DNA from: Chloroflexota bacterium
GTDB lineage: Bacteria > Chloroflexota > Anaerolineae > Caldilineales > Caldilineaceae
Assembly (NCBI GenBank): GCA_003451595.1
Contig: DMDA01000019.1
Span: forward strand, 62,359-126,358
DNA: 64,000 nt
Direction of reading: 5' to 3'
Shown here piece by piece: positions 35,896 through 44,286 of this stretch (within the stretch, counting starts at the first letter, position 1; each line of letters begins with the position of its first letter). The position numbers and the translations under genes are program-made. The notes beneath the pieces are model-generated. The model had not been told where the DNA came from. It worked only from the letters and a program-made list of their open reading frames with translations, and made no database searches.

Positions 35896-36765
35896 ATGAA
35901 ACCTTTTCTCAAATGGGCGGGCGGCAAGGCGCGCCTGGTCGAACGCATCAAGGCAGTGCTGCCGTCGGGGCGGCGGCTGGTGGAGCCGTTTGTGGGGTCG
36001 GGTGCGCTCTTTCTGAACACAGAGTACGACGAATATCTGCTGGCGGATGCAAACCGCGATCTGATCAACTGTTACCGGCAATTACAGCAAGGTGGGCCAG
36101 CGTTTATCGACGTGTGCGCGTCCTATTTTACGCCTGTCAATAATCAGCCCGACGCCTACTACGCACTGCGCGCTCGCTTCAATGCCACAGTAGATGCGCT
36201 GGAAAAGGCGGCGCTCTTCGTCTATCTAAATCGTCACGGCTATAATGGGCTGTGTCGTTACAATGGATCGGGCGGGTTCAACGTGCCGTTTGGTCGCTAT
36301 GTCAGACCCTACTTTCCGCGCGACGAGATGCTCTATTTCTGGCGAAAGGCGACGCGCTGCGAATTTGTCGTGGCGGATTTTGTGACTACGCTGCAGGCGA
36401 CGACGCCGGGCGATGTCGTCTATTGCGACCCGCCCTACGTGCCGCTGTCGGCGACAGCGCATTTTACCAGTTACAGCGCGGATGGCTTTTCACTGGCGAG
36501 TCAGTGGCGGCTGGCGCAGGAGGCGGAAGCCGCCGCCCGGCGCGGCGTGCCGGTCGTTATCTCCAATCACGATGTGCCGTTGACACGCGAAATCTATGCT
36601 GCAGCAGATGCGCATGCATTTTTTGCCGTACAGCGCAACATCAGTTGCGACCGCTTGCATCGCACTACCGCCGCCGAATTATTGGCGATATTCACAGCAC
36701 TCCCCACCATTGCCACGCCGCCAACCCGATCACGCCGCCAGCCAGCACCAGCCACGCCGAATTGA
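35896..36765 (+). CDS. DNA adenine N6-methyltransferase, Dam/D12 class
   Basis: A 289-residue alpha-class N6-adenine methylase. PFLKWAGGKARL starts the S-adenosylmethionine site, EPFVGSGALF is the FxGxG motif and DPPY at 178-181 is catalytic. The GATC-type Dam/DpnM family is likely by similarity, but the target site cannot be fixed by reading. No restriction enzyme gene is adjacent, so it may be an orphan regulator of mismatch repair or gene expression. The last 25 residues are read from DNA that is antisense to the end of the chrA-like gene. Confidence 0.88.
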   Translation: MKPFLKWAGGKARLVERIKAVLPSGRRLVEPFVGSGALFLNTEYDEYLLADANRDLINCYRQLQQGGPAFIDVCASYFTPVNNQPDAYYALRARFNATVDALEKAALFVYLNRHGYNGLCRYNGSGGFNVPFGRYVRPYFPRDEMLYFWRKATRCEFVVADFVTTLQATTPGDVVYCDPPYVPLSATAHFTSYSADGFSLASQWRLAQEAEAAARRGVPVVISNHDVPLTREIYAAADAHAFFAVQRNISCDRLHRTTAAELLAIFTALPTIATPPTRSRRQPAPATPN

Positions 36766-37843
36766 GCTTGAAGCGGACGAGCACAATCAGCGCCGCAACT
36801 GCGAGCAGCGCGGTCAACCAATTGAAGATGGCGGCGCGACCAAGTTGCCAGGTGACGCCCGCCATCAACCCTAGCGCGGCGACATTGACGCCATCCAGCA
36901 ATGCAGCGGTCCACGGTGAGCGGCGCATGACCGGCACGATGCGGTGGAGGACGCCCACGAATAGAAACGCCGGCAGAAAAATGCCCACTGTCGCCACGAT
37001 GGCGCCCGGCGTCCCGGCGACCAGATAACCAACAAAGGTCGCCGTCGTGAAGACCGGTCCTGGTGTCAATTGCCCAATCGCAACGGCGTCGAGCAGTTGC
37101 TGGTCGGTCAGCCAGCCAAGCTGCACCACCAGATCGTTGCGCAGAAAGGCGAGCAGCACATAACCGCTGCCGTATAGCAGCGCGCCCGCTTTGAGAAAGA
37201 CCAGGAAGAGCTGGTTCAAGGTCATCGGCGCGGCTTGCTGCACAGCGACTGCGAGGGCGTTCAGGCTCAGCAAGGGCAGCAGCGCCGCCTGGCCGGTGAA
37301 GCCGCGCTGTGCCATCCTGATGGCAGCCACCAGTGCGCCCATTCCAAAGAGCAGCGCCAGCTCGTTGACGCCGAGTAGATAGAGTGCAAAGACGGCGACG
37401 CCCGCAGCAATCAGCAACGGCCCGCGCAGCGCTGTCTGTCCGAGCCGGATCAACGCCTGCAGCACGATGGCGATGATCACCGGCTTGATGCCATACAACA
37501 GCGCGTCGGCCTGCGGCGTCGTTCCGTACTGGACGTAGGCCCACGCCAGCGCCCAGACGATCAATACGGCGGGCATGATGAAGCAGAAGCCGGCCACCAG
37601 CAGTCCCCGCCAGCCTGCTCGCACCGCGCCAATGTGGATTGCCATCTCCGTGGAGTTCGGCCCTGGCACCAGGTTGACGGCGCCGATCATGTCGAGAAAG
37701 TGCTGTTCGCTGAGCCAGCTGCGGCGGATCACCACTTCATCATGCATCATGGCGATGTGGGCGGCTGGCCCGCCAAATGCGGTGAAGCCCAGGCGCGTGA
37801 AGAGTCTGGCGAGTTCAGCGAGACGGCGGTTGGTTTCGGTCAT
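36692..37843 (-). CDS. chrA: ChrA-family chromate transporter
   Basis: A 383-residue membrane protein with two CHR domains. Each half carries the FTAFGGPAAH or PGPNST-type motifs and several hydrophobic helices. The second half repeats this with GALLYGSGYVLLAF and GQLTPGPVF. It probably exports chromate or a related oxyanion. Its 3' end overlaps the convergent methylase gene by 74 bp. No ChrB regulator is present. Confidence 0.9.
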   Translation of the reverse strand: MTETNRRLAELARLFTRLGFTAFGGPAAHIAMMHDEVVIRRSWLSEQHFLDMIGAVNLVPGPNSTEMAIHIGAVRAGWRGLLVAGFCFIMPAVLIVWALAWAYVQYGTTPQADALLYGIKPVIIAIVLQALIRLGQTALRGPLLIAAGVAVFALYLLGVNELALLFGMGALVAAIRMAQRGFTGQAALLPLLSLNALAVAVQQAAPMTLNQLFLVFLKAGALLYGSGYVLLAFLRNDLVVQLGWLTDQQLLDAVAIGQLTPGPVFTTATFVGYLVAGTPGAIVATVGIFLPAFLFVGVLHRIVPVMRRSPWTAALLDGVNVAALGLMAGVTWQLGRAAIFNWLTALLAVAALIVLVRFKLNSAWLVLAGGVIGLAAWQWWGVL

Positions 37844-37908
37844 AAGTGTGGCTTTCCCTGCATGGCCATGGCTATCTGCAGGGGCACATGCAAATGGATG
37901 TAGAACGC

Positions 37909-38652
37909 CTACTTCCCGTGCACCACCCGCGCCACCGCCGCCGTCATCGCCGTCGGGTCGTCCGCCTGGAAGATGTTGCGCCCGATGGCGACGCCCGCAC
38001 CGCCGGCAGCGATGGCCGCTTCGGCATCCGCCAGCATCGACGCTTCGTTGCCGCGCTTGGCCCCACCCAGCACCACGACCGGCACGTAGCAGCCAGCGAT
38101 TACCTGCTCAAAGTTGGCGCAGTAGGGCGTCTTGACGATGTCGGCGCCCAGCTCGGCGGCGACGCGTACGGCGAGCGCGATGGCTTGCGGCGTGCGTTTG
38201 TCGGGCGGGCTGTCGAAGCCGCCAGGCACCATCTCCGCCATGACGGGCAGCCCCCACTGGTGCGCCGCCGCAATCACATGCGCCAGCCGTTCCAGCGACG
38301 CCACCTCGACCGGCGAGCCGGGGAAGGCGGAGACCGCCACTGCATCGGCGCCCAGACGCAGCGCCGCCTCCACGCCAAAGAAGAGCGCGCCCTGTCCGCC
38401 GCCCCCGCCCAGGCTGGTGGCGCCGCCATCCACGCGCAGGATCAAGCCCAGTCCCGACAATTCTGCTGCAAAGCGCGTCGCCACGCCATAGGAAGTCAGC
38501 ACCGCGTCCGCGCCGCCGGCTGTGATACGGGCAATTGTCGTCCCCGGCTGCTCCAGCCCGGCGCACGGCCCGTCGATCAGCCCGTGATCCATCGCCACAA
38601 TCAATGCCCGCCCATCCTCTTGAAATATTCGTCGCATGCGTCTGGTTGTCAT
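37909..38652 (-). CDS. Class I aldolase of the DeoC/FbaB/LsrF type, second paralogue
   Basis: A 247-residue protein close in sequence to the aldolase encoded at 22569-23315. Shared blocks are RRIF, DHG, GGADAV, AEMVPGGFDSPP and GCYVPVVVLGG. The Schiff-base Lys174 sits at the same position in DIVKTPY. A Gly-rich loop (SLGGGGGQG) replaces the LGPKGGPG loop of the paralogue, so the substrate may differ. No kinase gene is beside it; it stands 65 bp downstream of no clear promoter and is followed on the same strand by chrA. Confidence 0.85.
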   Translation of the reverse strand: MTTRRMRRIFQEDGRALIVAMDHGLIDGPCAGLEQPGTTIARITAGGADAVLTSYGVATRFAAELSGLGLILRVDGGATSLGGGGGQGALFFGVEAALRLGADAVAVSAFPGSPVEVASLERLAHVIAAAHQWGLPVMAEMVPGGFDSPPDKRTPQAIALAVRVAAELGADIVKTPYCANFEQVIAGCYVPVVVLGGAKRGNEASMLADAEAAIAAGGAGVAIGRNIFQADDPTAMTAAVARVVHGK

Positions 38653-38753
38653 AAGTTTGCAGTCCTGAGTTCTGAGTCTGTTGTTCTGAGTCTGCAGGCG
38701 TGACTCACTCTTACCCTTCGCAGTTCAGTGTTCACAATTCGCAGCCAACGTCG

Positions 38754-38912
38754 CTCAATCTCCAATCTCCACTCTCTCAATCTCCAATCTCCACTCTCTC
38801 AATCTCCACTCTCTCAATCTCCACTCTCTCAATCTCCACTCTCTCAATCTCCACTCTCTCAATCTCCACTCTCTCAATCTCCACTCTCTCAATCTCCACT
38901 CTCTCAATCTCC
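38754..38912. repeat. Tandem repeat: two 22-bp and seven 15-bp units
   Basis: Two 22-bp units, 38754-38797, precede seven perfect copies of CTCAATCTCCACTCT (38798-38902) and a partial unit. The 22-bp unit is the 15-bp unit plus one extra heptamer, so both derive from the same heptamer stock. The array spans the 3' end and stop codon of the 5'-nucleotidase-like gene. Confidence 0.95.
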
Positions 38913-40699
38913 TCCACCACCAACCGCCCATCGCGCCGTGCGCCGCTCTCGGCGGTTACGCCACCGTGCGCGCGGATGTAGGCAAGCAGCTCATTGCGCA
39001 CAAAGCGATGCGTGTCGCGCTTCGGTAGCGCGGCGGCATTCAGGGAGAGATGCAGATCGTCGCGCGCCATCTGTTCCCAGGGAGTCGCCAGCGCCTGCGT
39101 GAAGCTGGGGCACGCCATCACAAAGGTGCGATCCAGTTGCGCGGCGAGCGGCTGCCCGTTGACCGTAATCTCCACTGCCTGGGCCTGGCTGCGCTGGGCG
39201 CCTGGCAGGATGCGATAGCGCACGTTGCGGCTGAAGTGCAGGAAGCCGCGCTCGATGTGCACCTCGTCGGGGCGGTCGGCGCGGCGGGCATTTTCTTGCA
39301 GCAGCTGCTCCAACTGGCGCCCGCTGAGTGTGCAGAGCTGGATTGTGTCGGCGTAGGGCGTCACGCGGAACCAATCGCCATAGGTCAATTGACCGATCGG
39401 CAATCCAGAAGCGATGCACGACGCATCGATGGCGACAAAATCGACCGGTTCACCCGCCAGCCGACAGCGTTCCAGCAGCGCGTCGGTGATGAAGTTGCAG
39501 AGCGCAGATTCGTGTGCGGCCAGCTCGTTGCGCACGTTGTCGCTGTTGAGGTCGCGATGGTCGGCGACGACGCCCAGCGGCTCGGCAAAGAGCGGTTCAA
39601 TCTGCTTGAGCAGCGGCTGAACGTGTTGCTGCTCGAAGGCGTCGTTGTCGGGCAGGTGCGCGGTGGTGAGCAGTTGGACGTTGGTCACCGCCGCCCAGCG
39701 TCGCCCGATCGTGATGTCGACTTCGCCAAGAAATTCGCCTTGCTTGCCCGCCTGCACAATCGGGATGCCATTGACGACGTTGTGGGGGGTGAGACCCTGT
39801 TCGTTGAGTGCGTGGTGGGTGTGGCCGCCGATGATGACGTGCACCGCGCCACGCGGCAGTGCAGCAGCCAGCTCACGGTCGCCAGCCGTCAGCACGCTCG
39901 CCGAACTGGATGAGAGGCTGTAGCCGAGGTGGCTGAGCACGATCACGACATCGCTGAGTTCCCGGATCGCAGGCAGCAGATTCTCGACGGCGCGCACCGG
40001 GTGGATGAAATGCAGCGTCGAGTCGGGCTGTGGCGCGATCTGCGCGGGCGTGGTCAGCCCGATCACCGCGACGCGCATACCTTTGACCACAAAAAGCGCC
40101 GCCGGGAAGTACATGCCCGACAGCCACGAACAACCTGCCAGGTTCGCTGTCAGCAGCGGAAAGGCGGCGTCGGTCATCAGCGCCTTTGCCAGCAGCCTTA
40201 CACCCAGGTCGAGATCGTGGTTGCCCATGGCGCAGGCGTCGATGCCGGCGGCGGAGTAGAGACGATACGCGGCGTGCGCCTGGTAACTGTCAGGATCAAA
40301 GCCGAGCAGCGCATCGAAGACGCTGCCCACCGAGTCGTCGCCAGCGCTCAAAGCCAGCACCCCGCGCTGTGGATGATTGCGCAGGCGGCTGCGCAGGGCA
40401 GCGATGTAGCCGGCCATGCGCGAAAAGATCGGCTGCGCACCGTTGCGACCGAAGTGAACCAGGTGGCCGTGCAGGTCGTTGAAATGCGCGAGCTTGAGGC
40501 GAAACGGGTATTCGATCTCCTGTTGTTGCGCCGGCAGCGCCTCGCCTGCATCGGGAATGATCTGCTGGATCGGGCCTGCAGTTGCGTCGCCAACCAGTAG
40601 AAAGCGCTCGACGCCATTGGCGTCTGTGGCAGCGATGCGCGTCAACCGCAGCGCGCCCGCCGGGATCGCATAGAAATCACGCGGCCGATTCAGTCGCAT
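38777..40699 (-). CDS. 5'-nucleotidase/metallophosphatase family protein with repeat tail
   Basis: A 640-residue protein of the UshA/CpdB type. The metal motifs are HFNDLHGHL, SAGDDSVG, AMGNHDLDLG and IIGGHTHHALN. The C-terminal substrate domain contains NFITDALLE and PYADTIQLCTLSG. It should hydrolyse nucleotides or nucleotide-sugars. Unlike most family members it lacks a signal peptide; about 65 residues precede the catalytic domain. The last about 43 residues are eight IERVE repeats and IGD, encoded by the tandem array, and look like an accidental extension. Confidence 0.87.
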   Translation of the reverse strand: MRLNRPRDFYAIPAGALRLTRIAATDANGVERFLLVGDATAGPIQQIIPDAGEALPAQQQEIEYPFRLKLAHFNDLHGHLVHFGRNGAQPIFSRMAGYIAALRSRLRNHPQRGVLALSAGDDSVGSVFDALLGFDPDSYQAHAAYRLYSAAGIDACAMGNHDLDLGVRLLAKALMTDAAFPLLTANLAGCSWLSGMYFPAALFVVKGMRVAVIGLTTPAQIAPQPDSTLHFIHPVRAVENLLPAIRELSDVVIVLSHLGYSLSSSSASVLTAGDRELAAALPRGAVHVIIGGHTHHALNEQGLTPHNVVNGIPIVQAGKQGEFLGEVDITIGRRWAAVTNVQLLTTAHLPDNDAFEQQHVQPLLKQIEPLFAEPLGVVADHRDLNSDNVRNELAAHESALCNFITDALLERCRLAGEPVDFVAIDASCIASGLPIGQLTYGDWFRVTPYADTIQLCTLSGRQLEQLLQENARRADRPDEVHIERGFLHFSRNVRYRILPGAQRSQAQAVEITVNGQPLAAQLDRTFVMACPSFTQALATPWEQMARDDLHLSLNAAALPKRDTHRFVRNELLAYIRAHGGVTAESGARRDGRLVVEEIERVEIERVEIERVEIERVEIERVEIERVEIERVEIERVEIGD

Positions 40700-40728
40700 C
40701 GAGTCTGTCCTGTGCCGAGGAGGATTGC

Positions 40729-40803
40729 CCGCGGATGACGCGGAGCGAGCGGATATACGCTGATCCGATCCGCGTGCATCCGTCCACTCCGCGTCATCTG
40801 CGG
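40729..40803. repeat. Inverted repeat, 17-bp arms, between two minus-strand genes
   Basis: Arms 40729-40745 and 40787-40803 are complementary at 16 of 17 positions, e.g. GATGACGCGGAG against CTCCGCGTCATC. The loop of 41 nt is itself rich in GATCCG-type sequence. It may be a processing or termination hairpin after the dehydrogenase gene, or a dispersed repeat. Confidence 0.75.
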
Positions 40804-40817
40804 TCTATTGATCTCTT

Positions 40818-41831
40818 TCATCCAATCCGTCCGAATTGATCCGGCGTGATGCGGTTGAGGGGCGGCTCGCCTGCAAAGAAGCGGCGCAGTTCCTCGACCG
40901 CCATCTCGCCCAGATGCCCACAATCGGTGATGCAGCCCGCTAGGTGCGGGGTGACGACGACGTTGGGCAGGCGGCGCAGCGGGCTGTCGAGTGCAGGCGG
41001 CTCTGGATCGGTCACGTCGAGGAAGGCGAAGAAGCGCCCTTTGCTCAGCTCCTCGATCAGCGCCGGCTCGTCGATCAGCGCGCCGCGCGCGGTGTTGATG
41101 AGCACGGCGTCATCCTTCATCTGCTGGAGCAGCTCGCGGCTGAGCATGTGGTGCGTGGCCTGCACAGCGGGCGCATGCAGCGACACGATGTCGGCGCGGC
41201 GCACCAGTTCGGGCAGATCGACTTTGGTCACGCCGAGGCGCACCGCCTCCTCCGCAGACACAAAGGGATCGTAGAGCAACACCTGGGCGCGGAACGGACG
41301 CAGCAGCTCGATGACATGGCGACCGACGTTGCTGGCGCCGACGATGCCGATCACGCTGCTGTGCACTTCGCGTGTGGGCCAGGCGGCGCATTCACGCCAG
41401 CCGCCGGCGCGGACGTGCTGCCCCAACGGCAGGATGCGTTTGGCGCCGACGATGATTAGCCCGACGGTGGTCTCGGCGACATCGCGCGCCAGCGCCGGCG
41501 CCGCGCTGGTTACATGGATGCCGCGCTGCCACACGGCGTCGCTGACAAAGCGTTTGACGCTGCCGCCGGTGTGGGCAATGGCGCGCAGTTTGGGTGCGGC
41601 GGCGACCACGTCGGCGTCGATTTGGGCTACATCCCAGCCGGTGATGCAGGCGTCGGCGGCGGGCAGCAGCGTGAGCAACGCAGCTTTGTCGGCCGGTTCG
41701 TCGCCGGGGTGGTGGATCACGTCAGCAAAGCTCTCCAGCGCTCGCCACGCTGCATCGGACATGATGCGGGCGTAGTGGGCGTGGCCGATGGTGATGGCGA
41801 TGGTGGGTTTGGTCATAGATTCTGTTGTCAC
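40818..41831 (-). CDS. D-isomer-specific 2-hydroxyacid dehydrogenase
   Basis: About 337 residues. The NAD-binding motif is GIVGASNVGRHV; the catalytic residues are Arg in NTARGALID, Glu in VTDPEPP and His in VTPHLAG. A GTG at 41831 is preceded by GAGG at 7 bp; ATG 41816 is the alternative. It should interconvert a 2-keto and D-2-hydroxy acid with NAD. Near sugar-acid and aldolase genes it may act on glyoxylate- or pyruvate-type products, but the substrate is not readable. Confidence 0.9.
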   Translation of the reverse strand: MTTESMTKPTIAITIGHAHYARIMSDAAWRALESFADVIHHPGDEPADKAALLTLLPAADACITGWDVAQIDADVVAAAPKLRAIAHTGGSVKRFVSDAVWQRGIHVTSAAPALARDVAETTVGLIIVGAKRILPLGQHVRAGGWRECAAWPTREVHSSVIGIVGASNVGRHVIELLRPFRAQVLLYDPFVSAEEAVRLGVTKVDLPELVRRADIVSLHAPAVQATHHMLSRELLQQMKDDAVLINTARGALIDEPALIEELSKGRFFAFLDVTDPEPPALDSPLRRLPNVVVTPHLAGCITDCGHLGEMAVEELRRFFAGEPPLNRITPDQFGRIG

Positions 41832-41901
41832 CTATCTACCTCGTTACTGATAGCGCTGGCCAAGGTGTCTTGTTACTGTTATGGACTCCAGTAAATGGTG
41901 G

Positions 41902-42870
41902 TTACCCTGGTTCGTTTGCATCATAATGCACCTTACCTTCCTGCACGTTGGCGCGTATACCGCCCCTTCGATATTGCCAGATGTCTTCACACACCAGCTT
42001 ATCAAACAAGTGAATGTGCGTGCGGAGAAGCTCATCGATTTGCATATTGGGGCGTAGGTCGCAGTAGTAGACACCATCGAGCGGCGTGAGCTTGATGGTA
42101 AACGCCTTAAAATGTCCGGGCAGAAATGTGGGATTGATGCCCAGTCGTGCTGGATTGGAGCCTTTCCGTTGTACATCGTGAAGAAATATGGCAACGTGGG
42201 GAATCTGCGTCTCAGTGAGGCGGCCAAACAAAAACTTATCAATGAAAATCTTGGCGAGACGATCTTTGCTGCTGGTCTTGACCGAGCCAAGCAACTGCAC
42301 GATCTCACCCTCTTTGACAATCAGGTCCTGCTGAAAACTCATCTGGAAATCGGTGTCAGGGTCAGTTTGTGCGCCAATCTGCACTGGAACTTGGATTGTA
42401 CCTGAAACGCATGGTACGCCGATTTGGTTGAGGACAAGCTGAATCAGACGCTCGAACAGGTCGCCGTTTAGCTTGCGGGCGCGGTTGCTGCGCCCAACAG
42501 GCAATCCATCGAGTGTGGCGCCAATCGCTTGCTGTAAAGTGTATACCAACCGGTTGATTGTCTGTCTGCTGCTTGGCTCCGGCGTCATCCCGTTGGAAAG
42601 CAGCTCAAGGGCGTTGATGAACACTTGAGATTGTCGCCGAAATTCGTTTGCAGCACACATGAGATGTGTGTTGATCGGTCGGGTGACTTGATAGTCGGCG
42701 TACGACCCGTATTGGAAAAATTGATAGTGTGGCTCGTTGCGGCTGACGATCCGTGCCTGGAGATTATCTTCGATGAACTCGACAAAGCTGGCAGCAAAGT
42801 CGATGTAGCCTTGCAGCGCATCGAATGTGCGTTTGTCTGTAGCTTTGTTGAGCAGACCCTCGAAGTTCAT
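41902..42870 (-). CDS. Putative type II restriction endonuclease
   Basis: About 322 residues. Identification rests mainly on context: the ATG overlaps the stop of a DNA methyltransferase gene (ATGA). Internally, an Asp in DPDTDFQ followed by GSVKTSSKDR could form a PD-(D/E)xK core with Ser in place of the Glu, as some restriction enzymes have. A helical N-terminal half (about 1-150) may bind DNA. The specificity is unknown. Another possibility is a non-nuclease accessory protein. Confidence 0.7.
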   Translation of the reverse strand: MNFEGLLNKATDKRTFDALQGYIDFAASFVEFIEDNLQARIVSRNEPHYQFFQYGSYADYQVTRPINTHLMCAANEFRRQSQVFINALELLSNGMTPEPSSRQTINRLVYTLQQAIGATLDGLPVGRSNRARKLNGDLFERLIQLVLNQIGVPCVSGTIQVPVQIGAQTDPDTDFQMSFQQDLIVKEGEIVQLLGSVKTSSKDRLAKIFIDKFLFGRLTETQIPHVAIFLHDVQRKGSNPARLGINPTFLPGHFKAFTIKLTPLDGVYYCDLRPNMQIDELLRTHIHLFDKLVCEDIWQYRRGGIRANVQEGKVHYDANEPG

Positions 42871-43814
42871 CGGATTGATTCCCTTCGCGTTGCATTTTTG
42901 GCATCCAGTGCTATCCACTCCGCCTCAGGGCGAGGAACTGTGCGCTGTAATCTGGCAATGCACCAGCGGTTGTATTCCTCATTTTTGTCACAGCCGATCC
43001 AGCGCCGCCCCAACTGTTTGGCGACGACCAGGGTTGTGCCAGACCCAGAGAACGGATCACAGATTAGATCGTTGGCGTTGGACGAAGCAAGAATGAGCCG
43101 CCGCAGCAGTTCCTCCGGCTTTTGCGTTGGATGCGGGGTCTTTTCACCCATACCATTGCACGTCGTTGGAATCTCTATCACGTCTTTTGGTTTGGCGCCT
43201 TGCGGGTGGGGTTGCCAATGTTCCTCGCGCTTCCGACCGTTTCCATACTGGCTGGTCTCTGCCTGGGGATGAACTGGATATTTCAGCGTATGGGCACCGT
43301 AGGGAATACGCACCGCATCGGTATTGAATGTGAATGATGATGACTTGCGAAAATGAACGATGCTCTCGTGGGAACGTCCCCAGTCGTTGCGCAGATTGGC
43401 CTTGTTTTTGTAGTGCCACACCAGCCAGCGGCAACTGGCAAAGTGACGGCGACTGCGCGCCTTAACATCGGCAAGAAACTCGCTGAATCCGCACACATAC
43501 ATCGTGCCGTTGGGTTTCAGAATGCGCGCACATTCGCTGATCCATGCGTCGCACCAATCCAGGTATTCATCATGATGTTGGAAGATGTCCCAATCTGCTT
43601 TGCCAATGTTATAGGGTGGATCAGCAAAGACCAGGTCAACCGTACCATCCTCCAGTGTGTGCAGCCAGGCAATACTGTCGCCCAGATACAGTTGCCCATC
43701 ATCCATCGAAAAGTGCAATTGCGGGGTGCCGATATCATTCGTAATTGGATGGATAGTCCCGCCTTGTTCCAGCAAGTCAAGGCCAAGTTGATCGTTTCTA
43801 GTTTTCTTGGGCAT
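42867..43814 (-). CDS. DNA methyltransferase, beta-class N6-adenine/N4-cytosine
   Basis: About 315 residues. The catalytic DPPYNIG comes first and the S-adenosylmethionine motif FSGSGTT near the C terminus, the order of beta-class methylases; DPPY rather than SPPY favours adenine. It would protect the host against the enzyme encoded right downstream. The frame runs on upstream to 43955 through a nucleotidyltransferase-like segment. MPKKTRNDQ at 43814 is taken as the start, but no strong ribosome site precedes it, so the protein may really be made as a fusion from 43955. Confidence 0.88.
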   Translation of the reverse strand: MPKKTRNDQLGLDLLEQGGTIHPITNDIGTPQLHFSMDDGQLYLGDSIAWLHTLEDGTVDLVFADPPYNIGKADWDIFQHHDEYLDWCDAWISECARILKPNGTMYVCGFSEFLADVKARSRRHFASCRWLVWHYKNKANLRNDWGRSHESIVHFRKSSSFTFNTDAVRIPYGAHTLKYPVHPQAETSQYGNGRKREEHWQPHPQGAKPKDVIEIPTTCNGMGEKTPHPTQKPEELLRRLILASSNANDLICDPFSGSGTTLVVAKQLGRRWIGCDKNEEYNRWCIARLQRTVPRPEAEWIALDAKNATRRESIR

Positions 43815-43955
43815 TTGAGACTTGGCAATTCCTCTATGTTTCGTTGTCAGCCTGGCATTGGGGTGGCAAGCCATATCACCGCCGATGACCAGATACCTAA
43901 CCCCGTTGTCTCTGAAAAGTCGCAAAAGATCGCTGAAGTCGGAGTTGACGAACAT
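43815..43955 (-). pseudogene. 5' fragment of an MNT/AbiEii-like nucleotidyltransferase gene
   Basis: From ATG 43955, with AAGGG 5 bp upstream, the frame reads FSDLLRLFRDNGVRYLVIGG, the typical N terminus of small nucleotidyltransferases of the AbiEii/MNT kind. The GSxxxxxD catalytic region never follows; the frame instead enters the methyltransferase. It is the second half of a common two-gene module whose first gene, 43897-44106, is intact. Confidence 0.65.
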
Positions 43956-44106
43956 CGAGTCCCTTGACGTTGGCGTAGCGAACGATCATCTCCCAGGCGG
44001 CTTCGAAGCGCGCTTCTGGCGTCTGCGCCTGCCAGAAAGCCAGATCGAAAGATCGATCGAGTTCGCTGAGTTTGCCTTTGCGCTCTACAAACCGTGCCTT
44101 GTCCAT
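43897..44106 (-). CDS. Small partner protein of a nucleotidyltransferase module
   Basis: A 69-residue protein containing FDLAFWQAQTPEARFEAAWEM-type sequence and ending in LRLQRSFATFQRQRG. Small proteins of this pattern are commonly encoded just upstream of, and overlapping, AbiEii-like nucleotidyltransferases in Chloroflexota and cyanobacteria. The 59-bp overlap with the truncated gene here fits that arrangement. Whether it keeps a function without its partner is unknown. Confidence 0.65.
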   Translation of the reverse strand: MDKARFVERKGKLSELDRSFDLAFWQAQTPEARFEAAWEMIVRYANVKGLDVRQLRLQRSFATFQRQRG

Positions 44107-44286
44107 GGACTGAATTATACCACGCTCCCCGTCATTTTATCCGCGGGCATACCGGCATTCTTCCTGCACCACCCACATGAACCAGCGCATCTGCCCGACG
44201 CCTGTTCCTGCCGCCAGCGACCCGGCAGTGGTGACGTGCAGCCCCGGCGTATGTCCATCGCTATCAGCTTCGTTGTATCTGAGCCG

